A stretch of DNA of 64,000 bases from Comamonadaceae bacterium (GTDB lineage: Bacteria > Pseudomonadota > Gammaproteobacteria > Burkholderiales > Burkholderiaceae_C), in the NCBI GenBank assembly GCA_015999985.1, contig JAECRA010000005.1:1-64000 (forward strand). Reading direction: 5' to 3'. The notes below the pieces were generated by a model. That model did no database searches. It worked only from the letters and a program-made list of their open reading frames with translations, and was not told the origin of the DNA. The position numbers and the translations under genes were made by a program. The first letter of the stretch is position 1, and each line of letters opens with the position of its first letter. Shown piece by piece: positions 1-9,713 of the stretch.

Positions 1-145
1 ATGCCTTTCTCGTTTACGAGTTACTAAGGTGAAATATCCGCGCTAGCCGGTCTGTGTGACCGCGTCCGCAGTCTTGCACTGAAAACCTGCTGCGATCGGC
101 GAATAACCCTTTGTTCCAGACAGTTCCCAGGTTACGCTTGAGTCC

Positions 146-1675
146 ATGGACTACTTGCTTGCGCTTGACCAAGGCACGACCAGCTCGCGCGCCATCGCTT
201 TCGACTCTCATGGCCGTGTAGCGGCGCTGGCGCAGCGCGAATTCACTCAGCATTTCCCCAAGCCGGGGTGGGTGGAGCATGACGCGGCGGAAATCTGGTC
301 CACGCAACTGGACGTGGCACGAGAATGCCTGCGAAAGCTGGCAGTACAAGTGGGGGCCGAGCCCGGTTCCGTCAAGGTCCGCGCCATAGGCATCACCAAT
401 CAGCGGGAGACCACGGTTCTTTGGGATCGCTCCACAGGGCATCCTGTGGCCCCGGCCATTGTTTGGCAGGACCGCCGCACTACGCCCCGTTGCGAGGCCC
501 TGCGCCTTGCGGGGAAAGCCGGCCTGATTCAGCGCAAGACGGGTTTAGTGCTGGATTCCTATTTCTCTGCCACCAAGCTCGAATGGCTGCTTGACCACGT
601 GCCCGGCGTTCGCGCCCGCGCTGAAGCGGGAGAGCTCGCTTTCGGCACTGTCGACAGCTGGCTGATCTGGAACCTGACGGGTGGGCAAGTTCATGCAACG
701 GACGCCAGCAATGCTTCCCGCACCTTATTGATGAACATACGCTCCCTGCGATGGGACGATGAATTGCTGAGTCTTTTCAACATACCTCGTGCTGTATTGC
801 CTCGCATCGTGCCTTCCAGCGGCATAGTGGGCGAAGTCTTGCCCAAGTGGTTAGGTGAGCCAATTCCGATCGCCGGCGTGGCAGGTGACCAGCAAGCCGC
901 TACATTCGGGCAGGCCTGTTTTGGCACCGGGATGGCCAAAAATACCTACGGTACGGGCTGCTTCATGCTCATGAACACGGGCACGACTGCAGTTACCAGC
1001 CGCAACCGGCTGCTGAGCACCGTGGGCTGGCAAGGCCCTGAAGAGGGCGGCGAACGGCGTACCGCCTACTGCCTGGAAGGATCCGTGTTCATGGCTGGCG
1101 CAACCATTCAGTGGCTGCGCGACGGCCTTGGCATCATAGACAGTGCGGCAGAGGTGGAAGCCTTGGCCGCCAGCGTGCCAGATACCGGTGATGCGTTCCT
1201 GGTGCCTGCTTTTGCGGGCCTGGGCGCGCCGGACTGGGACGGCAGGGCCCGCGGTACCTTGGTGGGGCTGACGCGTGGCACCACGCGCGCGCACATAGCC
1301 CGCGCAGCATTGGAAGCCATTGCGTTGCAGTCCGCTGATTTGTTTGGCGCCATGACGCGCGACGCTGGTATGGCTTTGACCGAATTGCGGGTGGATGGGG
1401 GAGCCAGCCGTAATGATCTGTTGATGCAGATGCAGGCAGACTTCCTGGGCGTACCGGTGGTGCGCCCCAAGATCACGGAAACCACTGCGCTCGGCGCGGC
1501 CTATCTGGCGGGCCTGGCCATTGGTGTGTGGAGCGGCGGGGATGCGATTACGCAGCAGTGGTCGGTAGATCGGCGCTTTGAGCCCGGCCTCACCGAGCCC
1601 GCTCGGCGAGCTCGTCTCGAGCGTTGGCGTGAAGCTGTGGCTAGATCACGTGATTGGGCAGCCGAAACGCCATGA
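146..1675 (+). CDS. glpK: Glycerol kinase
   Basis: This cytoplasmic FGGY-family kinase phosphorylates glycerol to sn-glycerol 3-phosphate with ATP, the entry step of glycerol catabolism. The 509-residue product has the usual family length. The N-terminal nucleotide-binding loop reads [12 protein letters not shown], and [13 protein letters not shown] and the C-terminal [12 protein letters not shown] are typical of the second actin-like lobe. The ATG at 146 gives the standard N-terminus, although no clear Shine-Dalgarno sequence precedes it. glpD follows 108 bases downstream on the same strand, so the two enzymes of the pathway are probably co-transcribed. No glpF or glpR is visible in the window. 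A 12-bp inverted repeat (CTCGT-TT-ACGAG, 9-20) in the upstream region could be an operator, but this is a guess. Confidence 0.97.
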   Translation: MDYLLALDQGTTSSRAIAFDSHGRVAALAQREFTQHFPKPGWVEHDAAEIWSTQLDVARECLRKLAVQVGAEPGSVKVRAIGITNQRETTVLWDRSTGHPVAPAIVWQDRRTTPRCEALRLAGKAGLIQRKTGLVLDSYFSATKLEWLLDHVPGVRARAEAGELAFGTVDSWLIWNLTGGQVHATDASNASRTLLMNIRSLRWDDELLSLFNIPRAVLPRIVPSSGIVGEVLPKWLGEPIPIAGVAGDQQAATFGQACFGTGMAKNTYGTGCFMLMNTGTTAVTSRNRLLSTVGWQGPEEGGERRTAYCLEGSVFMAGATIQWLRDGLGIIDSAAEVEALAASVPDTGDAFLVPAFAGLGAPDWDGRARGTLVGLTRGTTRAHIARAALEAIALQSADLFGAMTRDAGMALTELRVDGGASRNDLLMQMQADFLGVPVVRPKITETTALGAAYLAGLAIGVWSGGDAITQQWSVDRRFEPGLTEPARRARLERWREAVARSRDWAAETP

Positions 1676-1783
1676 GATTTATCGAGGCTTTATAAGCTGC
1701 CTCGCTGCCATTTCCGACGCCGGCACCCTGCCTGCTGGATGGCGTAAGCAGAGCCCCCCAAGTACTCAGTCAAAATCAGGACC

Positions 1784-3391
1784 ATGACCGCTGCTCCGCT
1801 GCCTACAAGACGTGAAGACATCATCGCCCGCCTGTGCGAGCCAGAGCTATATGACCTGGTCGTCGTCGGCGGGGGGGCTACGGGCTTGGGTGTGGCATTG
1901 GACGCCATCTTGCGAGGCTATTCAGTGGCCCTTGTCGAAGCCCATGACTTTGCCAAAGGCACTTCATCGCGCGCCACCAAGCTGGTGCACGGCGGCGTGC
2001 GGTACCTGGCACAGGGAGACATCCACCTTGTGCGCGAAGCCTTGCATGAGCGTCTGAACATCCTCCAGGGAGCGCCCCACTTGGCGCAACCTCTGCCCTT
2101 TGTCATGCCGTCCTACAAACTGTGGGAAACACCTTTCTATGGCATAGGCTTGAAGGTCTACGACGCACTGGCTGGCAAGTCCGGGCTGGGGCGCACGCAA
2201 TGGCTGACATCCGGCCAGGCGCAGCGCTTGCTGCCAGGCGTACAGGCCCGTGGGTTGAAAGGGGGGGTCAAATATTGGGACGGTCAGTTTGACGATGCCC
2301 GGCTGGCGCTCGCCATCGCTCGTACGGCAGCGCTTCACGGAGCCAGGCTGGCCAACTATTGTGCGGCGACGGGCTTGTTGCACGAAGGCGGCAAAGTGTC
2401 GGGCGTGGCTTGCCGAGACGAGGAAACCGGGCGTGAATTTGTGCTCAACGCGCGCTGCGTGGTCAACGCCACCGGCGTTTGGGTAGATGCCTTGCGCCAG
2501 GAGGACGCCAGGGCCCAGGGGCAGAGTGCAGGCCCTATCGTAGCGCCTAGCCAAGGGGTTCACCTGGTCGTAGACAAGTCGTTTTCTCCTGGGACGCACG
2601 CGCTGCTTGTGCCGAGTACGGCCGACGGACGCGTGCTGTTTGCGGTGCCATGGCTTGGCAAGCTCATTTTGGGCACCACCGACACACCGCGTCAGGACGT
2701 TCCGCTGGAGCCCATGCCGTTCGAGCAAGAGATAGAGTTCATTCTTCGCGAGGCGGGGCGCTACCTGCAGCGTGCCCCCAGTCGATCAGACATCCTGAGC
2801 CAATGGGTAGGCCTGCGTCCGTTGGTTCGTCCAGGTGGTGAAAGCGGGGCGCCTACCCGTGCAATCAGCCGAGAGCACACGGTTCTGGTGTCCAAAGCTG
2901 GCCTGGTGACAGTGACCGGTGGTAAATGGACTACCTACCGGGCGATGGCAGAAGATGTGCTGGCGCAATGCACCTCAAGCGGGCTGTTGCCAGGGCGCGG
3001 AAAATCACGCACCGTGGGCCAACGGCTGGTGGGCGCGCCTGCGCAAGGCGCCGGAGCTGTGAGCGTAAGCGCTGAACCTGGCCTTCATCTGTACGGCTGT
3101 GAAGCTGAAAATGTGTCATTGTTGCCTGGACGCGACACCTACATCGCTCCCGGATTGAGCGAGGCTATGGTGCGCTTTGCGGCCCGCTTTGAATACGCTC
3201 GTACAGTGGAAGACGTGCTGGCGCGCAGGTCACGTTTGCTGTTCCTGGACGCCACCAAAGCCGCGGGGGCGGGGCAGGCTGTGGCAGACATTCTGGCGGA
3301 AGAGCTCGGCCAGAAAACAGCCGAATCAGGGGCGTACTCGGCGGGGCTGAGTGACTTTCAAGCTCTGGCCAAGCAATACGGCGCGAGATAA
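1784..3391 (+). CDS. glpD: Aerobic glycerol-3-phosphate dehydrogenase
   Basis: This FAD-dependent, membrane-associated enzyme oxidises glycerol 3-phosphate to dihydroxyacetone phosphate and passes electrons to the quinone pool. The FAD dinucleotide-binding motif VVVGGGATGLG lies near residues 26-36, followed by the family signature TSSRATKLVHGGVRYL. The C-terminal part (VTGGKWTTYRAMAEDV and beyond) matches the DAO_C region. At 535 residues it is slightly longer than the E. coli protein of about 500. The start follows AGGACC very closely. It lies just downstream of glpK, completing conversion of glycerol to a glycolytic intermediate. The gap between them holds a weak hairpin (arms 1683-1688 and 1699-1704) but no gene. 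Confidence 0.97.
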   Translation: MTAAPLPTRREDIIARLCEPELYDLVVVGGGATGLGVALDAILRGYSVALVEAHDFAKGTSSRATKLVHGGVRYLAQGDIHLVREALHERLNILQGAPHLAQPLPFVMPSYKLWETPFYGIGLKVYDALAGKSGLGRTQWLTSGQAQRLLPGVQARGLKGGVKYWDGQFDDARLALAIARTAALHGARLANYCAATGLLHEGGKVSGVACRDEETGREFVLNARCVVNATGVWVDALRQEDARAQGQSAGPIVAPSQGVHLVVDKSFSPGTHALLVPSTADGRVLFAVPWLGKLILGTTDTPRQDVPLEPMPFEQEIEFILREAGRYLQRAPSRSDILSQWVGLRPLVRPGGESGAPTRAISREHTVLVSKAGLVTVTGGKWTTYRAMAEDVLAQCTSSGLLPGRGKSRTVGQRLVGAPAQGAGAVSVSAEPGLHLYGCEAENVSLLPGRDTYIAPGLSEAMVRFAARFEYARTVEDVLARRSRLLFLDATKAAGAGQAVADILAEELGQKTAESGAYSAGLSDFQALAKQYGAR

Positions 3392-3414
3392 ATGCTTTTT
3401 GATGCAGGGCTCTG

Positions 3415-3443
3415 TTGACACTAGCGCAGCAGCGCGGCATAAT
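3415..3443 (+). promoter_or_regulatory. Sigma-70 promoter of the spc ribosomal operon
   Basis: A perfect -35 TTGACA (3415-3420) is separated by exactly 17 bases from a near-consensus -10 CATAAT (3438-3443), in the gap between glpD and rplN. A transcript starting near 3450 would have a leader of about 130 bases before the L14 start codon. This is the strongest promoter-like sequence I see in the first 10 kb, and it suits a growth-rate-controlled ribosomal operon. Confidence 0.75.
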
Positions 3444-3489
3444 CGAGAGCTTCGCCCGAATTGGGCTTAGAGAATCTGCCCCAAGCGCA

Positions 3490-3514
3490 GCGCCTGGAAG
3501 AAGTTTTCAGGCGC
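3490..3514 (+). promoter_or_regulatory. Hairpin in the rplN (spc) leader RNA
   Basis: The arms GCGCCTG (3490-3496) and CAGGCGC (3508-3514) pair perfectly. The stem extends inward through G-U and two A-U pairs to leave a 5-base loop. It lies in the 5' untranslated region between the predicted promoter and rplN and has no T-run, so it is not an intrinsic terminator. It could be a ribosomal-protein binding site or an RNA stability element; that role is inference. Confidence 0.45.
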
Positions 3515-3579
3515 GGTGACGGGCCCAAGACTGATCCGGTAGCTTTTTGCTGCGCTGGGTACAAGTTGGGAAATTTGAA

Positions 3580-3948
3580 ATGATCCAGACTGAATCTCGA
3601 CTAGAGGTCGCCGATAACACCGGCGCCAAGTCCGTCCTTTGCATTAAGGTGCTGGGCGGCTCTAAGCGTCGCTACGCGAGCGTGGGCGACATTATTAAAG
3701 TGAGCATCAAAGAAGCTGCTCCGCGTGGTCGCGTCAAAAAAGGCGAGATCTATAGCGCGGTAGTGGTTCGCACTGCAAAAGGCATCCGCCGCGGTGATGG
3801 CTCGCTGATCAAGTTCGACGGCAATGCCGCCGTGCTGCTCAATGCCAAGTTGGAGCCTATCGGCACCCGCATCTTCGGCCCAGTTACGCGTGAACTGCGT
3901 AACGAACGCTTCATGAAGATCGTGTCACTGGCACCAGAAGTGCTGTAA
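3580..3948 (+). CDS. rplN: 50S ribosomal protein L14
   Basis: L14 is a universally conserved large-subunit protein contacting 23S rRNA near the L19 and intersubunit-bridge region. The 122-residue product starting [13 protein letters not shown] matches the family length exactly. The frame stays open upstream to 3547, but those extra residues are not part of L14, so the start is the ATG at 3580. It is the first gene of the spc operon here. The usual preceding genes (rplP, rpmC, rpsQ) are absent and glpD sits upstream instead, so this operon is separated from the S10 operon. Confidence 0.98.
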   Translation: MIQTESRLEVADNTGAKSVLCIKVLGGSKRRYASVGDIIKVSIKEAAPRGRVKKGEIYSAVVVRTAKGIRRGDGSLIKFDGNAAVLLNAKLEPIGTRIFGPVTRELRNERFMKIVSLAPEVL

Positions 3949-3961
3949 GGAAAGACGCATC

Positions 3962-4282
3962 ATGAACAAGATTCGCAAGGGCGACGAAGTGATCGTGCTG
4001 GCTGGCCGCGATAAAGGCAAGCGTGGCACCGTGACGCTGCGCGCCACAGAAGAGCGCCTGATTGTCGAAGGTGTCAACCTCGTCAAGAAGCACGCCAAGC
4101 CAAACCCCATGAAGGGTGTTGCTGGCGGTATCGTCGAGAAAGCTATGCCGATTCACCAATCGAACGTGGCAATCTTCAATAAGGCTACCGGTAAAGCTGA
4201 CCGCGTGGGCATCAAGTTGTTGGCTGATGGCAAGCGCGTGCGTGTCTTCAAGTCCAGTGGCGACGAAATCAAAGTGGCCTGA
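3962..4282 (+). CDS. rplX: 50S ribosomal protein L24
   Basis: L24 is an assembly-initiator protein of the large subunit that binds the 5' region of 23S rRNA. The 106-residue product carries the KOW motif near its N-terminus ([18 protein letters not shown], about residues 8-25), which defines the family. It starts 13 bases after rplN, behind an AAGGAAAG ribosome-binding site, and is followed 12 bases later by rplE, the standard spc order. Confidence 0.98.
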   Translation: MNKIRKGDEVIVLAGRDKGKRGTVTLRATEERLIVEGVNLVKKHAKPNPMKGVAGGIVEKAMPIHQSNVAIFNKATGKADRVGIKLLADGKRVRVFKSSGDEIKVA

Positions 4283-4294
4283 GGGTAGAAAATC

Positions 4295-4834
4295 ATGGCA
4301 CGACTGCAAGAAATTTACCGTGAAAAAGTGGCGCCCGAACTCATTGAGAAGTTCGGCTACAAGTCGCCAATGGAGGTGCCGCGCATCACCAAGATCACTC
4401 TCAATATGGGTGTGAGCGAGGCAGTGGCGGATAAGAAAGTCATGGACAACGCCGTGGCTGACCTGACCAAGATCGCAGGCCAGAAGCCTGTGGTTACCAA
4501 GGCCAAGCGCGCTATCGCTGGATTCAAGATCCGCGAAGGCCAGGCAATTGGCACCATGGTCACGCTGCGCGGTGTGCGCATGTATGAATTCCTGGATCGC
4601 TTTGTGACCGTGGCTTTGCCGCGTGTTCGCGACTTCCGTGGTATTTCCGGGCGCTCGTTTGACGGCCGCGGCAACTACAACGTCGGCGTCAAAGAGCAGA
4701 TCATTTTCCCTGAGATTGAGTATGACAAGGTTGATGCCTTGCGCGGCCTCAATATCAGCATCACGACAACGGCCAAGAACGACGAAGAGTGCAAGGCGCT
4801 GCTCTCGGCTTTCCGTTTCCCGTTCAAGAACTGA
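4295..4834 (+). CDS. rplE: 50S ribosomal protein L5
   Basis: L5 binds 5S rRNA and helps form the central protuberance of the large subunit. The 179-residue product has the expected length and the conserved N-terminus [16 protein letters not shown]. The L5 signatures KITLNMGV and [18 protein letters not shown] are readable. It is the third gene of the spc operon and lies directly ahead of rpsN. Confidence 0.98.
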   Translation: MARLQEIYREKVAPELIEKFGYKSPMEVPRITKITLNMGVSEAVADKKVMDNAVADLTKIAGQKPVVTKAKRAIAGFKIREGQAIGTMVTLRGVRMYEFLDRFVTVALPRVRDFRGISGRSFDGRGNYNVGVKEQIIFPEIEYDKVDALRGLNISITTTAKNDEECKALLSAFRFPFKN

Positions 4835-4845
4835 AGGTAACGCAA

Positions 4846-5151
4846 GTGGCTAAAGTAGCTTTGATCGAACGCGAACTGAAGCGTGACAAATTGGTGGCCA
4901 AGTACGCCAAGAAGCACGCTGAATTGAAAGCCATTGCAGGCGACGCCAAACGCAGCGACGACGAACGTGCTCAAGCACGTCTGGCGCTGCAAAAGTTGCC
5001 GCGCAATGCTAACCCGACGCGTCAGCGCAACCGTTGCGCCATCACTGGTCGTCCTCGCGGTACCTTCCGCCAGTTCGGTCTGGGTCGCTCGAAAATTCGC
5101 GAATTGGCTTTCGCTGGCGATATCCCTGGTATCACCAAGGCCAGCTGGTAA
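4846..5151 (+). CDS. rpsN: 30S ribosomal protein S14
   Basis: S14 is a small-subunit head protein that binds 16S rRNA. The start is the GTG at 4846, giving a 101-residue protein beginning [15 protein letters not shown] (the first residue is read as Met). The upstream ATG at 4789 in this frame lies inside rplE and is not used. The protein is the long, zinc-free S14 form: the CxxC pairs of the short type are missing and only a single cysteine is seen (in [12 protein letters not shown]). The AAGGTAA just upstream can serve as ribosome-binding site. Confidence 0.97.
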   Translation: MAKVALIERELKRDKLVAKYAKKHAELKAIAGDAKRSDDERAQARLALQKLPRNANPTRQRNRCAITGRPRGTFRQFGLGRSKIRELAFAGDIPGITKASW

Positions 5152-5169
5152 GTCGGCAGGAGTAACAAG

Positions 5170-5565
5170 ATGAGCATGAGTGATCCTATTGCCGATCTGT
5201 TGACCCGCATCCGCAATGCGCAGATGGTGGCTAAACAGACCGTGTCCGCGCCTTCTTCCAAAGTGAAGGTGGCTATTGCCCAAGTGCTGAAGGACGAAGG
5301 TTATATCGATGGATTCGAGGTAAAGAGCGAAGACGGCAAGTCCGAGCTTCTGATTTCCTTGAAATACTACGCTGGCCGTCCGGTCATCGAGCGTATCGAG
5401 CGCGTGAGCCGTCCTGGCCTGCGTGTCTACAAAGGTCGTGGCAATCTGCCACAGGTGATGAACGGCATGGGTGTGGCGATTGTCACCACTCCCCAGGGCG
5501 TCATGACCGATCGCAAAGCACGTGCTACCGGTGTCGGTGGTGAAGTGCTCTGCTACGTGGCGTAA
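5170..5565 (+). CDS. rpsH: 30S ribosomal protein S8
   Basis: S8 binds the central domain of 16S rRNA, and in E. coli it is the translational repressor of the spc operon. The 131-residue product starts [18 protein letters not shown], the classic S8 N-terminus, and ends with the conserved [11 protein letters not shown]. An AGGAG ribosome-binding site precedes the ATG. I did not identify the S8 target hairpin known from E. coli in the rplX-rplE gap here, so autoregulation by the same route is not shown. Confidence 0.98.
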   Translation: MSMSDPIADLLTRIRNAQMVAKQTVSAPSSKVKVAIAQVLKDEGYIDGFEVKSEDGKSELLISLKYYAGRPVIERIERVSRPGLRVYKGRGNLPQVMNGMGVAIVTTPQGVMTDRKARATGVGGEVLCYVA

Positions 5566-5577
5566 GGAGAAGCCTGA

Positions 5578-6111
5578 ATGTCACGTATCGCAAAAATGGC
5601 TGTTAGCGTCCCCGCAGGCGTTGATGTGTCTATCAAAGATGAGCTGATCACCGTCAAAGGTGGTGGCACTGAGCTCAAGCTCGTGTCCAACGCTCTGGTT
5701 AAGGTCTCTTCGGAAGGCGGCAAATTGTCTTTTGCCCCGGTCGATGAGTCACGCGAAGCCAATGCCCTGAGTGGCACCATGCGTCAGCTGGTGAACAACA
5801 TGGTGGTTGGTGTGAGCAAGGGATTCGAGAAGAAGCTGAATCTGGTTGGCGTGGGATTCCGCGCTGCAGCCAGCGGCAACAAACTGAATCTTTCGATTGG
5901 TTTCTCTCACCCGGTGAACTTCGAGATGCCTGAAGGCATCACGGTAGCCACTCCGGTTCCGACTGAGATCATCGTCAAAGGCGCTGATCGTCAGCGCGTT
6001 GGTCAGATCGCAGCTGAAATCCGCGCATCACGTCCTCCTGAGCCCTACAAAGGCAAAGGCATCCGTTATTCGGATGAAAAAGTCGTGATCAAGGAAACCA
6101 AGAAGAAATAA
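5578..6111 (+). CDS. rplF: 50S ribosomal protein L6
   Basis: L6 is a two-domain RNA-binding protein near the sarcin-ricin loop and the factor-binding site of the large subunit. The 177-residue product has the family length and starts [17 protein letters not shown]. The C-terminal signature [15 protein letters not shown] is present. It lies 12 bases after rpsH behind AAGGAG and is followed by rplR. Confidence 0.98.
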   Translation: MSRIAKMAVSVPAGVDVSIKDELITVKGGGTELKLVSNALVKVSSEGGKLSFAPVDESREANALSGTMRQLVNNMVVGVSKGFEKKLNLVGVGFRAAASGNKLNLSIGFSHPVNFEMPEGITVATPVPTEIIVKGADRQRVGQIAAEIRASRPPEPYKGKGIRYSDEKVVIKETKKK

Positions 6112-6122
6112 GGACCTGCATC

Positions 6123-6488
6123 ATGTTGAGCAAGAAAGAGCAGCGTCTTCGCCGTGCACGCCAGACGCGTATCCGCATCGCCACCAAAGGCGTGGCTCGC
6201 CTCACGGTGAACCGCACCAATCTGCACATTTATGCCAGCGTCATTTCTGGCGACGGCGCCAAAGTCCTGGCGACTGCCTCTACAGCCGAAAGCGAAATGC
6301 GCACGGCCCTGGGTGGTTCCGGCAAAGGCGGCAATGCTGCCGCAGCACAGCAAGTCGGCAAACGTATTGCTGAACGCGCTAAAGCTGCTGGCGTTGAGTC
6401 GGTGGCATTTGATCGCGCAGGCTTCGCCTATCACGGTCGCGTCAAGGCTTTGGCCGAAGCCGCGCGTGAAGCCGGTCTGCAGTTCTAA
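6123..6488 (+). CDS. rplR: 50S ribosomal protein L18
   Basis: L18 binds 5S rRNA together with L5 in the central protuberance. The 121-residue product starts with the basic [16 protein letters not shown] tail. It ends in the conserved [23 protein letters not shown] segment. Its length and position between rplF and rpsE are canonical. Confidence 0.98.
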   Translation: MLSKKEQRLRRARQTRIRIATKGVARLTVNRTNLHIYASVISGDGAKVLATASTAESEMRTALGGSGKGGNAAAAQQVGKRIAERAKAAGVESVAFDRAGFAYHGRVKALAEAAREAGLQF

Positions 6489-6505
6489 TCGGGCAGGACA
6501 CAATA

Positions 6506-7027
6506 ATGGCTACTAAATTTCAGGCAAGAGCGCAAGGCGACGGTCCGGAGGACGGTCTGCGCGAGAAGATGATCGCGGTCAACCGCGTGACTAAAGTCGT
6601 CAAGGGCGGCCGCATCATGGGTTTCGCAGCACTGACAGTGGTTGGTGATGGCGATGGCCGCGTGGGCATGGGCAAAGGCAAATCTAAAGAAGTGCCAGCT
6701 GCTGTGCAAAAAGCGATGGAAGAAGCTCGTCGCAACCTGGCTAAAGTCTCTCTGCGGGACGGCACCATTCATCACAACGTCACGGGCCATCACGGCGCCG
6801 CAGTCGTCATGATGGCACCGGCTCCTCGCGGTACAGGTATCATTGCGGGCGGTCCAATGCGCGCAGTGTTCGAAGTGGTCGGCATCACCGACATCGTGGC
6901 CAAGAGCCATGGCACTTCCAACCCGTACAACATGGTGCGCGCCACTCTGGACGCACTGAAACACTGCACGACTCCGTCCCAAGTAGCGGCCAAGCGTGGT
7001 AAGTCGGTCGAAGACATCTTCGCCTGA
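6506..7027 (+). CDS. rpsE: 30S ribosomal protein S5
   Basis: S5 sits at the back of the small subunit and contributes to decoding fidelity and mRNA unwinding. The 173-residue product has the N-terminal S5 domain ([17 protein letters not shown], about residues 20-37) and the C-terminal domain with [17 protein letters not shown]. It follows rplR by 17 bases and leads into rpmD. Confidence 0.98.
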   Translation: MATKFQARAQGDGPEDGLREKMIAVNRVTKVVKGGRIMGFAALTVVGDGDGRVGMGKGKSKEVPAAVQKAMEEARRNLAKVSLRDGTIHHNVTGHHGAAVVMMAPAPRGTGIIAGGPMRAVFEVVGITDIVAKSHGTSNPYNMVRATLDALKHCTTPSQVAAKRGKSVEDIFA

Positions 7028-7041
7028 TCTGGAGCACAAAC

Positions 7042-7227
7042 ATGGCAACTCCGCAAAAAACCGTCAAGGTCCAACTGGTTCGCAGCCCCATCGGTTGCAA
7101 GGAATCGCACCGCGCTACTGTGCGCGGTCTGGGCCTGCGCAAAGTCAATAGCGTCAGCGAACTCGAAGATACTCCTGCAGTCCGCGGGATGATCAACAAG
7201 ATCGACTACCTAGTCAAAATCGTTTGA
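7042..7227 (+). CDS. rpmD: 50S ribosomal protein L30
   Basis: L30 is a small large-subunit protein with a ferredoxin-like fold. The 61-residue product reads [19 protein letters not shown] and then [18 protein letters not shown], both typical of bacterial short L30. It lies between rpsE and rplO in the standard spc order, behind a GGAG ribosome-binding site. Confidence 0.97.
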   Translation: MATPQKTVKVQLVRSPIGCKESHRATVRGLGLRKVNSVSELEDTPAVRGMINKIDYLVKIV

Positions 7228-7240
7228 AGAGGACCCGGTG

Positions 7241-7672
7241 ATGGAACTCAATAGCATCAAGCCCTCGTCTGGCTCCAAGCGCCCTCGTCGGCGCGTGGGC
7301 CGCGGGATCGGCTCCGGTCTGGGAAAGACCGCAGGCCGTGGTCACAAAGGTCAAAAATCGCGTTCGGGTGGCTACCACAAGGTAGGCTTCGAAGGCGGTC
7401 AAATGCCTTTGCAACGTCGTTTGCCAAAGCGTGGCTTCAAGTCGCGTACTCTCAAGTTCAACGCAGAAGTGACTCTGACCGAAATCGACCGCCTGGGCGC
7501 GGCCGAAGTCGACATGCTGACACTGAAGCAAGCAGGTCTTGTGGGCGAATTGGTTAAAGTCGTCAAAGTCATCAAATCGGGCGAGCTGACAAAAGCTGTC
7601 AAGCTGACCGGTATTGGTGCGACGGCTGGCGCCAAGGCGGTCATCGAGTCTGCTGGCGGCTCGCTGGCTTGA
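7241..7672 (+). CDS. rplO: 50S ribosomal protein L15
   Basis: L15 is a late-assembly protein of the large subunit. The frame could begin at the GTG at 7238, but the adjacent ATG at 7241 gives the family N-terminus [14 protein letters not shown] and a 143-residue protein. The glycine- and basic-rich segment [23 protein letters not shown] is diagnostic. secY follows after 26 bases. Confidence 0.97.
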   Translation: MELNSIKPSSGSKRPRRRVGRGIGSGLGKTAGRGHKGQKSRSGGYHKVGFEGGQMPLQRRLPKRGFKSRTLKFNAEVTLTEIDRLGAAEVDMLTLKQAGLVGELVKVVKVIKSGELTKAVKLTGIGATAGAKAVIESAGGSLA

Positions 7673-7698
7673 TCGCTTTTTCTGAAAGTGTTTGAGTA

Positions 7699-9012
7699 GT
7701 GGCCACCAGCGCACCGCAAATAGCAAAGACCGGAAAGTACGGCGATCTTCGCCGTAGGCTGGTATTTTTGCTGCTCGCGCTGGTCGTTTACCGGCTTGGC
7801 GCGCACATTCCTGTACCCGGCATCAACCCCGATCAGCTTCGTTCGCTGTTTGAAGGTCAGCAGGGCGGCATCCTGAACTTGTTCAACATGTTCTCCGGCG
7901 GTGCGCTCTCGCGGTTTACCGTGTTTGCGCTTGGCATCATGCCCTACATCTCGGCTTCGATCGTGATGCAGCTGATGACCTACGTGCTGCCAGCATTCGA
8001 ACAGTTGAAGAAAGAAGGTCAGTCCGGCCAGCGCAAAATTACGCAGTACACGCGTTATGGCACGCTGGGTCTCGCACTATTCCAGTCTCTGGGTATTGCG
8101 GTGGCGCTGGAAGCTTCTCAAGGTCTGGTGATTAACCCCGGGTTTGGCTTCCGCCTTACTGCAGTGGTCAGTCTCACGGCAGGCACCATGTTCCTCATGT
8201 GGCTTGGCGAGCAGATCACGGAGCGCGGTCTGGGTAACGGCATTTCGATCCTGATTTTTGCAGGTATCGCAGCTGGTTTGCCTAGTGCTGTCGGTGGATT
8301 GCTGGAACTGGTGCGAACGGGTGCGATGAGCATCGTCGTGGCGCTGTTCATCGTCGTGTTGGTTGCAGGTGTTACCTACTTCGTCGTGTTCATGGAGCGC
8401 GGTCAGCGCAAGATCCTGGTGAACTACGCTCGGCGTCAGGTAGGCAACAAGGTGTATGGCGGTCAATCGTCTCACCTGCCGCTGAAAGTCAACATGGCTG
8501 GTGTGATTCCGCCGATCTTCGCGTCGTCCATCATCTTGCTGCCGGCCACTGTCGTGGGTTGGTTCAGTACTGGTGATTCGATGCGGTGGTTGAAAGACAT
8601 TGCCTCTACGTTGTCACCTGGTCAGCCGATCTACGTGATGCTTTACGCAGCAGCGATCATCTTCTTCTGCTTTTTCTACACTGCCCTGGTGTTCAACAGC
8701 CGGGAAACCGCAGACAACTTGAAAAAGAGCGGAGCTTTCATCCCAGGTATTCGCCCGGGTGATCAAACGGCTAGATACATCGACAAGATCCTGGTTCGCC
8801 TGACATTGGCTGGCGCAATCTACATCACGTTGGTTTGTCTGCTGCCTGAGTTCCTGATTCTGCGCTACAACGTCCCGTTCTATTTTGGCGGAACTTCCTT
8901 GCTGATTATTGTGGTGGTGACCATGGACTTCATGTCCCAAGTCCAAAACTACATGATGTCGCAGCAGTATGAATCGTTATTGAAGAAAGCCAATTTCAAG
9001 ACGACGCTTTAA
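7699..9012 (+). CDS. secY: Protein translocase subunit SecY
   Basis: SecY is the channel-forming inner-membrane subunit of the SecYEG translocase, which exports unfolded proteins and inserts membrane proteins. The 437-residue product has about ten hydrophobic segments and the signatures [11 protein letters not shown] and NIFSGG-like [19 protein letters not shown]. The cytosolic loop with GNGISILIF and the C-terminal tail [14 protein letters not shown] are also present. The start is the GTG at 7699 and its ribosome-binding site is weak. In many Burkholderiales infA follows secY, but here the next gene is rpmJ. Confidence 0.98.
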   Translation: MATSAPQIAKTGKYGDLRRRLVFLLLALVVYRLGAHIPVPGINPDQLRSLFEGQQGGILNLFNMFSGGALSRFTVFALGIMPYISASIVMQLMTYVLPAFEQLKKEGQSGQRKITQYTRYGTLGLALFQSLGIAVALEASQGLVINPGFGFRLTAVVSLTAGTMFLMWLGEQITERGLGNGISILIFAGIAAGLPSAVGGLLELVRTGAMSIVVALFIVVLVAGVTYFVVFMERGQRKILVNYARRQVGNKVYGGQSSHLPLKVNMAGVIPPIFASSIILLPATVVGWFSTGDSMRWLKDIASTLSPGQPIYVMLYAAAIIFFCFFYTALVFNSRETADNLKKSGAFIPGIRPGDQTARYIDKILVRLTLAGAIYITLVCLLPEFLILRYNVPFYFGGTSLLIIVVVTMDFMSQVQNYMMSQQYESLLKKANFKTTL

Positions 9013-9030
9013 AAATGTGTCAGACCCTGG

Positions 9031-9070
9031 GAAACCGAGATCAAGGTTAACAAATACTGATCTTGGCTTC
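9031..9070 (+). promoter_or_regulatory. Hairpin in the secY-rpmJ gap
   Basis: In the 164-base gap after secY, arms at 9031-9043 and 9058-9070 pair over about 13 positions, with one A-C mismatch and one G-U pair (core CCGAGATCA with TGATCTTGG). The loop is about 14 bases. No T-run follows, so it does not look like a terminator. It may be a processing site or a translational control element for the downstream rpmJ-rpsM-rpsK genes. No infA gene lies in this gap. Confidence 0.4.
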
Positions 9071-9176
9071 CTGGTGCAGAGGCAGCAGTGCTGATCGCCC
9101 TGAAGCTTTTGCCAGATACAAAAAGTGTTTCGCGTTGAATAGGCGCCAGTGAATTGAAAAGTTTTAGGAGAATGAA

Positions 9177-9290
9177 ATGAGAGTTTCAGCTTCGGTCAAG
9201 AAAATTTGCCGTAACTGCAAAGTCATCCGCCGTAAAGGCGTGGTTCGCGTGATCTGCACTGATCCACGCCACAAGCAGCGTCAAGGTTGA
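9177..9290 (+). CDS. rpmJ: 50S ribosomal protein L36 (zinc-binding form)
   Basis: L36 is the smallest large-subunit protein. This 37-residue frame starts [19 protein letters not shown] behind an AGGAG site at 9166-9170, six bases before the ATG. Residues C11, C14, C27 and H32 form the zinc-binding set, so this is the zinc-containing paralogue. The gene is short and easily missed. It is followed by rpsM after 32 bases, the usual start of the alpha operon in this group. Confidence 0.95.
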   Translation: MRVSASVKKICRNCKVIRRKGVVRVICTDPRHKQRQG

Positions 9291-9322
9291 TGCCGCCCAT
9301 CAGAATCGTCAGAGGATAGAAC

Positions 9323-9688
9323 ATGGCACGTATTGCTGGTATCAACATTCCGCCGCACAAGCACGCTGAAATTGGCCTGACCGCTATTTTCGGTATTGGT
9401 CGGCAACGCGCTCGCATGATCTGCGAGGCTTGTGGAATCCCTTACTCCAAAAAGATCAAAGATCTGACGGATGGGGACCAGGAAAAAATTCGCGACCAGA
9501 TCGCACAATTCATCATCGAAGGCGACCTGCGTCGTGAAACGACGATGAACATCAAGCGCTTGATGGACATTGGCTGCTACCGCGGCTTCCGCCATCGCCG
9601 CGGCCTGCCTATGCGCGGCCAGCGTACGCGCACTAACGCACGTACCCGTAAAGGTCCGCGCAAGGCAGCGCAGTCGCTGAAAAAATAA
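9323..9688 (+). CDS. rpsM: 30S ribosomal protein S13
   Basis: S13 is a head protein of the small subunit that contacts the P-site tRNA and the B1 bridges to the large subunit. The 121-residue product starts [20 protein letters not shown]. It carries the helix-hairpin region [16 protein letters not shown] and the basic C-terminal [21 protein letters not shown]. Its position between rpmJ and rpsK is canonical. Confidence 0.98.
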   Translation: MARIAGINIPPHKHAEIGLTAIFGIGRQRARMICEACGIPYSKKIKDLTDGDQEKIRDQIAQFIIEGDLRRETTMNIKRLMDIGCYRGFRHRRGLPMRGQRTRTNARTRKGPRKAAQSLKK

Positions 9689-9713
9689 GCTCTAGGATTG
9701 AAGAAGGTTCAAT

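Noticed and set aside
1-145. Operator inverted repeat CTCGT-TT-ACGAG (9-20) as a GlpR site
   Set aside because: Too short and at the window edge; no glpR gene is visible, so not called.
3547-3579. Longer N-terminus for L14
   Set aside because: L14 is 122 residues in the whole family; the extra 11 residues have no support.
9015-9050. An 11-codon frame after secY as a leader peptide
   Set aside because: No ribosome-binding site or regulatory codon run; kept only as a note in the hairpin finding.
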